From the NCBI GenBank assembly GCA_036405135.1, contig DASWYF010000047.1, positions 124,001 through 188,000 on the forward strand: 64,000 nucleotides of DNA, read 5' to 3'. Below are positions 59,122-64,000 of this stretch, in pieces. The DNA is from Verrucomicrobiia bacterium. GTDB lineage: Bacteria > Verrucomicrobiota > Verrucomicrobiia > Limisphaerales > JAEYXS01. The notes under the pieces were generated by a model. It saw nothing but the letters and a program-made list of their open reading frames with translations. It was not told the DNA's origin and searched no databases. The stretch's first letter is position 1. Each line of letters starts with the position of its first letter. A program made the position numbers and the translations under genes.

Positions 59122-60462
59122 TTAGCTCGTCGGTATATTGTACTGCTTGATCTTATTATAAAGCGTCTGCCGCCCGATGCCCAAGCGCTTCGCCGTCTCC
59201 AGCTTGTTCCCGCCGGTTTCCTTCAGCATTTGCAAGATGGCATTGCGCTCGATGCCTTCCATCAGCGTGAGATTCTGTTGCACCGCTGCATCTGTTGTTT
59301 CTGTGATGCTCAGATCCGTCGGCGCGATCTGGCGCGTATCGCACATCAGCACCGCGCGCTGCACCTCATTCTGCAACTGGCGCACATTACCCGGCCAATC
59401 GTAATTGCGCAGCATATCCCCTGCTTCTTGCGTGAAGCCGAAAATGGAACGCCCCGCCTGTGCTGCGAACCGCTTCAAGAATGCTTCCGCCAGCGGCAAA
59501 ATATCCTCACGACGTTCGCGCAATGGCGGCAATGAAACCGTGATGGCACCTACGCGGTAATACAGGTCCTCGCGCAGCTTGCCTTCCTTGATCGCCTCTT
59601 CCACTGGACGATTCGTTGCCGCAATGATCCGGCAATTCGTCTTGTAACTCACGCGACCACCCACCGGACGCACTTCTTGCTCCTGCAACACGCGCAGCAA
59701 CTTGCTCTGCGTATCGATCGGCATTTCCGAGATCTCATCCAGCAACAACGTGCCACCATCCGCCTCGCGGAACAGACCCGTGCGATCCGCATGCGCACCA
59801 GTGAATGCGCCTTTCACGGAACCGAACAGCTCGCTCTCGATCAAATCACGCGGAAGCGCCGCGCAGTTCACTTTCACCAACGGCCCGCTCGCACGATTGC
59901 TCAATGAGTGCAACAGATCGGCGACCACCTCCTTGCCTGCGCCGCTCTCACCGCAAAGCAACACGGACACATCTGTAGGCGCGACGCGTTCTACCGTGCG
60001 TAGCACATTCTTCATCGCTGCACTGCGGAACACTGGCGAGCTGCCGCCACTGATGTTTGAGATGGCGCGGCGCAGCGTGCTCGTCTGCTCCGTCAGCTTC
60101 TTGTGCTCCAACGCCTTCTCGATCGAGTGGATGAGCGACTCGTGATCGAACGGCTTCTTTTGAAAATCATACGCGCCCAGCTTCGTAGCCGTGACAGCGG
60201 CATCGAGTGACGCATGACCGGTAAGCACGATGACCTCCGTGCTCGGCCAAGACTTCTTGATGAGCGGCAAGAGTTCCAAGCCATCCGCGTCATCCAGCTT
60301 CAGGTCCAGCAAAACGACATCCGGCTCCTGTCCACCCAGCGACTGGCGTAGGGCCGTACCGCTGGTCAGCGAGGAGGTGCGATACCCTTGCGTAGCGAGC
60401 AAGTTCTGAAGCAGCAAACAAAGCTCCTGCTGGTCGTCCACAATCAATATACGTGCGTTCAT
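59122..60462 (-). CDS. NtrC-family sigma-54-dependent response regulator
   Basis: 446 residues. Receiver domain with acidic pocket VDDQQEL and phospho-Asp D53 in LLDLKL. AAA+ domain with Walker A GESGAGKE (171-178), the sigma-54 contact loop GAFTGA (218-223), Walker B GGTLLLDEISEM and the R-finger segment LREDLYYRV. The C-terminal Fis-type helix-turn-helix is LETAKRLGIGRQTLYNKIKQ. Turns on promoters of the sigma-54 type when phosphorylated. No histidine kinase gene is adjacent, so it is an orphan. Start is clear. Confidence 0.93.
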   Translation of the reverse strand: MNARILIVDDQQELCLLLQNLLATQGYRTSSLTSGTALRQSLGGQEPDVVLLDLKLDDADGLELLPLIKKSWPSTEVIVLTGHASLDAAVTATKLGAYDFQKKPFDHESLIHSIEKALEHKKLTEQTSTLRRAISNISGGSSPVFRSAAMKNVLRTVERVAPTDVSVLLCGESGAGKEVVADLLHSLSNRASGPLVKVNCAALPRDLIESELFGSVKGAFTGAHADRTGLFREADGGTLLLDEISEMPIDTQSKLLRVLQEQEVRPVGGRVSYKTNCRIIAATNRPVEEAIKEGKLREDLYYRVGAITVSLPPLRERREDILPLAEAFLKRFAAQAGRSIFGFTQEAGDMLRNYDWPGNVRQLQNEVQRAVLMCDTRQIAPTDLSITETTDAAVQQNLTLMEGIERNAILQMLKETGGNKLETAKRLGIGRQTLYNKIKQYNIPTS

Positions 60463-60617
60463 CGTTTCGTAACCTTTCCGCTTGGGTGCCGCATTTCACG
60501 ACAGTTTCCGAACCCAAATCAGCCGGACTAACCATATTTTGCCATCACCGGCTTACAAGTAGCAATAGCAAATATAATTCCAGTCTCGTTTGTAGACAGG
60601 GAAAAGTTAAGAAAATA

Positions 60618-60647
60618 TGGGGTTTTTTACCCCAAGAAGAATCTTGG
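60618..60647 (-). promoter_or_regulatory. Two overlapping hairpins in the leader of the NtrC gene
   Basis: TGGGGT-TTTTT-ACCCCA (60618-60634) and CCAAGA-AGAA-TCTTGG (60632-60647) share three bases, so only one can form. They lie about 160 bases before the NtrC start on its strand. Could be an attenuator or two unrelated hairpins. Confidence 0.35.
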
Positions 60648-60691
60648 GACACTAAACCGGAAACTTAATCGCAAAACACAGGACTTTTGCC

Positions 60692-60958
60692 TTAAATCTC
60701 GGCATCCGGGAAGAGCTGTTTGATACGCTTCCTCAAGCGAATCTCCTCAATTGGGGTAAATCGGCGACGGCTTATCCGGCGCTGGACACCATCAAGAAGT
60801 TCCAACCAGTCCTCCAAAGGCGGCTCTGGCAGCTCCTTCCATTGATCATGGCGCTTCCCGCGCACAAAGAAAAGCCAGCGATCACCGACATGCTTCGCAT
60901 ACACCTCGCGCTTCTCGCCTTCTTCCGTCCGCCCTTTCCAACTGATTTCGCCTTTCAT
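60692..60958 (-). CDS. Conserved hypothetical protein
   Basis: 88 residues, highly charged. Blocks MKGEISWKGRTEEGEKREVY, AKHVGDRWLFFVRGKRHDQW and LEDWLELLDGVQRRISRRRF resemble a small protein often seen in Verrucomicrobiota and Planctomycetota genomes. The ATG at 60958 is chosen because the family starts MKGEI and it lies 1 base after the ispF stop, so the two are co-transcribed. No function is known to me. It may bind nucleic acid given its basic end. Confidence 0.75.
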   Translation of the reverse strand: MKGEISWKGRTEEGEKREVYAKHVGDRWLFFVRGKRHDQWKELPEPPLEDWLELLDGVQRRISRRRFTPIEEIRLRKRIKQLFPDAEI

Positions 60959-60959
60959 A

Positions 60960-61439
60960 CTATTCCGGAAGATCCACTGAAGCGACTGCCATGGCGGCAA
61001 TGCCTTCACCGCGACCTACAAAACCCATGTGCTCATTCGTCGTGGCCTTCAAACCCACGCGCTTCGGGGCGATGCCCAGCGCCGCGCCGATGTATTCCTT
61101 CATCGTGGGAAAATATTTGCCCATCTTGGGTTCCTGCGCGATGACCGTGGCATCGATATTCACGATGCGGCCTTTACGCTTCAACACCTGACTCGCTGCC
61201 TCTTCGAGGAAAATACGGCTCGGGGCACCTTTCCAGCGCGGATCGGTGTTAGGGAAGAATTGTCCGATATCCCCTTCACCCAGGGCGCCCAGCACGGCAT
61301 CCGTGATCGCATGCATCAATGCATCCGCATCAGAATGGCCATCGAGTCCCTTGTGGTAGGGTATCTCCACCCCGCCCAATATGAGCTTCCGGCCCTCAAC
61401 CAACTGATGCACATCGTAGCCTATGCCTACGTAAATCAT
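60960..61439 (-). CDS. ispF: 2-C-methyl-D-erythritol 2,4-cyclodiphosphate synthase
   Basis: 159 residues, cytoplasmic. Cyclises CDP-methylerythritol phosphate in the non-mevalonate isoprenoid pathway. Zinc ligands are in GIGYDVHQL (D9, H11) and the later GHSDADALMHAI; the conserved blocks GDIGQFFPNTDPRWKG, IVNIDATVIAQEPK and ATTNEHMGFVGRGEGIAAMA are present. The ATG at 61439 is the usual start; a longer frame reads into repeat DNA. Normal length. Followed after 1 base by the 88-residue gene. Confidence 0.95.
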   Translation of the reverse strand: MIYVGIGYDVHQLVEGRKLILGGVEIPYHKGLDGHSDADALMHAITDAVLGALGEGDIGQFFPNTDPRWKGAPSRIFLEEAASQVLKRKGRIVNIDATVIAQEPKMGKYFPTMKEYIGAALGIAPKRVGLKATTNEHMGFVGRGEGIAAMAVASVDLPE

Positions 61440-61525
61440 GTCTGGTGATACTAGAGGCTGCAGCCATTCTCGCAAGATGGAACGTTCAGGAAAAAGTTCC
61501 CAATCACAAACTTCAAGCTCCAGTG

Positions 61526-61609
61526 AAATCCAAAGCTCCAACACACATTGAACAAGCTGGATTGGAACTTTAGATTGGGTGGTTCCTTGGTGGTTGGTGC
61601 TTTGGATTT
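61526..61609. repeat. Inverted repeat of AAATCCAAAGCTCCAAC type
   Basis: AAATCCAAAGCTCCAAC (61526-61542) and GTTGGTGCTTTGGATTT (61593-61609) pair at 16 of 17 positions across 50 bases. Part of a longer degenerate array between the divergent ispF and recA genes (61440-61758), where both promoters must lie. No clear LexA-type box was found by eye. Confidence 0.6.
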
Positions 61610-61758
61610 GGGATTTTTATCTTTCTTCCCCTGTGAATAAAATCCACTGGCTTTTGCCGGTCATCGCCGCTCTACTCACTACGCGTTTCAAGAGGTGGCA
61701 ATGACCGTTCGCGCCCCCTGATGCGTTCACGTTTAACAACCCAAAGATTTACCCAGTT

Positions 61759-62889
61759 ATGGCCGCAAAAACCGCCGAGAAACCTGAAAAAGCAGAGAAA
61801 GTCGAGAAGGCCGAAAAAGCCGAGAAAACTTCCGAAAAAAATCTCCCAGCCGAAACCAAGACCGCTTCTGCCGAAGAGGCGAAAGCCAAAGCCGCGCGCA
61901 ATCGCGAGTTGGACGCCGCCATCGCCACCATCACCAAGGCCTACGGTGAAGGCAGCATCATGCGCCTGGGCGATGCCCGCGCCCAGACGAAGATCGAAGT
62001 CATCCCCACCAGCGCGCTTTCGCTGGACCTCGCGCTCGGCATCGGCGGCTTGCCCCGCGGTCGCGTGATCGAGATCTACGGCCCGGAATCTTCCGGTAAG
62101 ACGACCTTGATGCTCCACGTCATCGCGAACGCGCAGAAGAACGGTGGCCTCGCTGCCTTCATCGATGCGGAGCATGCGCTTGATCCCGCTTACGCCAAGA
62201 AGCTCGGTGTGAACCTGGACGATCTCCTCGTCTCCCAGCCGGACAGTGGTGAAGAAGCTTTGAGCATCTGCGAAACCCTCGCCCGCTCGAACGCCCTCGA
62301 TGTCATCGTGGTGGACTCCGTCGCCGCGCTCGTGCCCAAGTCCGAGCTCGAAGGCGAGATGGGCATGGCCACCATGGGCATGCAAGCACGCCTCATGAGC
62401 CAGGCGCTGCGCAAACTTACGGCCATCCTGAACAAGGCCAAGACGACCTGCATCTTTATCAACCAGCTTCGTGAAAAAGTCGGCGTGATGTTCGGCAATC
62501 CCGAAACGACCCCCGGCGGCAAGGCGCTGAAATTCTACGCCTCCGTGCGTATCGACATCCGCCGTAAGGACGCCTTGAAGGATGCTTCCGGCGCCGCCAT
62601 CGGTAACCACGTGAAGTGCAAAGTGGTGAAGAACAAGGTCTCGCCTCCGTTCACCGAGGCGGAGTTCGACATCATGTTCAACCACGGCATCAACAAGGAA
62701 GGCTGCATCCTGCAAGTAGGTATCGACCTCGGTGTGGTGGAAAAGAAAGGCGCTTGGTTGCAGTTCAACGGTGACCTCATCGGCCAAGGCAAAGAAGCCG
62801 CTGCCAAGGCGCTCGTGGAGAAACCGGAACTGGCGCAGAAGATCGTCGCCGCCATCATGGTGAAACACGCTGAGAAACCAGCGGCGTAA
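61759..62889 (+). CDS. recA: RecA recombinase with charged N-terminal extension
   Basis: 376 residues, cytoplasmic. Binds single-stranded DNA, promotes strand exchange and triggers LexA-type cleavage. Walker [10 protein letters not shown] (108-116); the core blocks [47 protein letters not shown] (in part), [15 protein letters not shown] are all present. Compared with the usual 350 residues the Walker A sits about 42-46 positions further in, because of an added N-terminal tail of Lys/Glu/Ala ([18 protein letters not shown]). The start may also be later, but the tail has the same codon style. Terminator follows. Confidence 0.95.
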   Translation: MAAKTAEKPEKAEKVEKAEKAEKTSEKNLPAETKTASAEEAKAKAARNRELDAAIATITKAYGEGSIMRLGDARAQTKIEVIPTSALSLDLALGIGGLPRGRVIEIYGPESSGKTTLMLHVIANAQKNGGLAAFIDAEHALDPAYAKKLGVNLDDLLVSQPDSGEEALSICETLARSNALDVIVVDSVAALVPKSELEGEMGMATMGMQARLMSQALRKLTAILNKAKTTCIFINQLREKVGVMFGNPETTPGGKALKFYASVRIDIRRKDALKDASGAAIGNHVKCKVVKNKVSPPFTEAEFDIMFNHGINKEGCILQVGIDLGVVEKKGAWLQFNGDLIGQGKEAAAKALVEKPELAQKIVAAIMVKHAEKPAA

Positions 62890-62912
62890 GCTCGCGGACA
62901 ATCTAAAAACAA

Positions 62913-62946
62913 AAAAGGCCGCGCTGTTCATTCAGCGCGGCCTTTT
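62913..62946. terminator. Bidirectional terminator
   Basis: AAAAGGCCGCGCTG pairs perfectly with CAGCGCGGCCTTTT across TTCATT. T-runs on both strands; it separates recA from the convergent AsmA-like gene. Confidence 0.92.
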
Positions 62947-62960
62947 GCTTTCCAGAAAAG

Positions 62961-63728
62961 TTAGTCCTTCTTCTTGAAGATATTTTTGATGCCGTCCGTG
63001 GCCTTCTTCGTCGTCTCCGACGCGGTGCCGCCTACATCCTTCACCGCATCCGTGGCGAACTTGCCGACGTCACCGATGGACTTCGCCACAATGACGGTCG
63101 TCTGTTTGATGACTTCTTCCAGCACGCGCTTGGTCATGTCCGCCGGTGTGATGCCATCGGGACCGGCACCCAGGCCGGTCATGCGGATTTCTGGAACGGT
63201 CACGGAGAGCGGCTTGCCGAGCATGCTGAAGAGCACCGTTACTTTGGCATTAGTCACCACGAACTCATCCACTTGCAATTTCTTCGGTGCACCCGGAGCC
63301 TCTTCCTCTGCCTTCTTGTTCTCCGTGCTGCCGGTGAACTCTTCCACGTTCTTCAGGATTTGCGTGAGGTTGTTCGCGTTCAAGCCGCCTTCCAAGATGA
63401 TTTCCGGGCCGTCCACCTTCACGGACTTCACCACGATCTTGTCCGAGAGCAATGAACCGGGGCTGATGGACAGGCTGGCTTTATGCACCTTGATGGAGTG
63501 CTCAGACTTATAACCCTCCGGCACACCGATCACGAGGTCGTTCACCGAACCGCCGCCCGAGAGCGGCATGATGGCGATGCCGTCGAGCTTCACCGTGGTC
63601 TTCGTCACACGTGGGCCTACTGTCTCCACGCCTTTCTTCACGATGCCATTGATGGAAAGTGCGACAGCTACCACGGCAACAATCAGAACGACGAGCAGCG
63701 CCAATGCGATTTTTACAGGTTTCTTCAT
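62961..63728 (-). CDS. AsmA-like membrane-anchored protein
   Basis: 255 residues. N-terminal helix (IALALLVVLIVAVVAVALSI), then an AsmA-type beta-rich region: VKLDGIAIMPLSGGGSVNDLV, KASLSISPGSLLSDKIVVKSVKVDGPEIILEGG (in parts) and NLTQILKNVEEF. The pattern of short repeated strands with LxLxxG and GPEI is that of the AsmA/TamB envelope proteins. A helical C-terminal tail with several Lys ends the protein. The family helps move lipids or assemble outer-membrane proteins; here the role is inferred. Confidence 0.7.
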   Translation of the reverse strand: MKKPVKIALALLVVLIVAVVAVALSINGIVKKGVETVGPRVTKTTVKLDGIAIMPLSGGGSVNDLVIGVPEGYKSEHSIKVHKASLSISPGSLLSDKIVVKSVKVDGPEIILEGGLNANNLTQILKNVEEFTGSTENKKAEEEAPGAPKKLQVDEFVVTNAKVTVLFSMLGKPLSVTVPEIRMTGLGAGPDGITPADMTKRVLEEVIKQTTVIVAKSIGDVGKFATDAVKDVGGTASETTKKATDGIKNIFKKKD

Positions 63729-63864
63729 AAAGCAAATAAAGTCAGGGGTTGTTCCAACCTCTGCTGGGAAAACTTACCTTCCGTTTTCACAGAGTAAAGC
63801 GGGCAGATATACCTATCATTTCCAGACAAATGTCCCGTATCTTTGTTCAATTCGTGACGTCTCC

Positions 63865-64000
63865 TCAAGATCTGCTGACCAAGCCAATCATGCGGTGCGA
63901 ACTTCGCCTTTTTAAAAGCTGCAACAATTTGGTGAGGACATGTTTACGAACATTTTCAGGTGCGTGCATATCACCCTTTTCCGATATATCGGCTCCACGC
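63865..64000 (-). CDS. C-terminal end of a gene cut by the right edge
   Basis: The last 44 residues of a reading frame that continues past base 64000 and ends at TGA 63865-63867. The visible part is RGADISEKGDMHAPENVRKH, then VLTKLLQLLKRRSSHRMIGL and a short end. It is positively charged and helical. The identity cannot be judged from this fragment. It lies on the same strand as the AsmA-like gene, 136 bases away. Confidence 0.4.
   Translation of the reverse strand, partial: RGADISEKGDMHAPENVRKHVLTKLLQLLKRRSSHRMIGLVSRS

Noticed and set aside
62961-63728. Collagen- or pilus-like protein for the gene after recA
   Set aside because: The repeated short strands and N-terminal anchor fit AsmA-type proteins better than any fibre protein.
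1-64000. CRISPR arrays, tRNA and rRNA genes, integrase-type islands
   Set aside because: No regularly spaced direct repeats with unique spacers, no tRNA cloverleaf with GTTCGAATC-type arm, and no rRNA were seen. The only recombinase is a housekeeping XerD in a purC operon.

Overview
The window looks like chromosomal DNA of a free-living member of the Verrucomicrobiota, probably of the Pedosphaera/Limisphaerales type. This is inferred from two prepilin-like proteins with the [19 protein letters not shown]-terminus, many secreted carbohydrate-esterase-like hydrolases, a Tat-exported tandem hydrolase, a secreted xylose-isomerase-like protein, a PQQ-type propeller protein, and intergenic DNA crowded with hairpin repeats. 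No rRNA, tRNA, CRISPR array or transposase was recognised.

Layout. 1-4098 (minus) is a pyruvate:ferredoxin oxidoreductase that runs off the left edge and is unusually long. 4549-11985 (plus) is accessory: small secreted or membrane proteins, a CoiA-like protein, a gene broken by one base, a NodB deacetylase, a lipoprotein and a pseudopilin. 11989-15775 holds a hairpin cassette, a secreted sugar isomerase-like protein and a Tat-exported tandem hydrolase. 15827-18235 (minus) carries manA and accA, divergent from a parvulin (18420). 19722-31450 (plus) is one tightly packed eight-gene run: ABC-2 permease, three SPFH proteins (HflK/HflC-like), a P1B metal ATPase, an ABC ATPase, an ABC permease and a helical-repeat/FKBP fusion. 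It is the best candidate in the window for an undescribed system. Two of its products, the third SPFH protein and the metal ATPase, begin with His/Asp-rich metal-binding tails.

31557-39700 (minus) is mostly a surface-glycan cluster: two GT2 enzymes, one GT4 enzyme, a flippase, an M20 amidohydrolase and a sugar-nucleotide epimerase. The middle genes are linked by 4-base start/stop overlaps. 40438-41171 is a higBA toxin-antitoxin pair with a perfect palindromic operator. 41251-47529 holds hydrolases, a thioredoxin-like protein, and a purC / 56-residue ORF / xerD operon. 47590-48938 is gene-poor and full of repeats.

48939-57375 contains a leucine-rich-repeat protein, an N-formylglutamate amidohydrolase-like protein, and a 1145-residue protein that I read as a PPi-type phosphoenolpyruvate carboxykinase. 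These are followed by three repeat elements, a propeller protein and a small membrane protein. 57438-63728 contains an SGNH/alpha-beta hydrolase fusion, an NtrC-type regulator, ispF, recA with a long charged N-terminal tail, and an AsmA-like protein. A probable gene end enters from the right edge.

Repeats are the second theme. A six-hairpin cassette occurs twice (11989 and 55451) with compensating base changes in two stems. REP doublets in inverted orientation lie at 10278, 38573 and 55741, and a dispersed element is shared by 48591 and 55695. All functional assignments are made by eye from motifs and context; no database search was possible.
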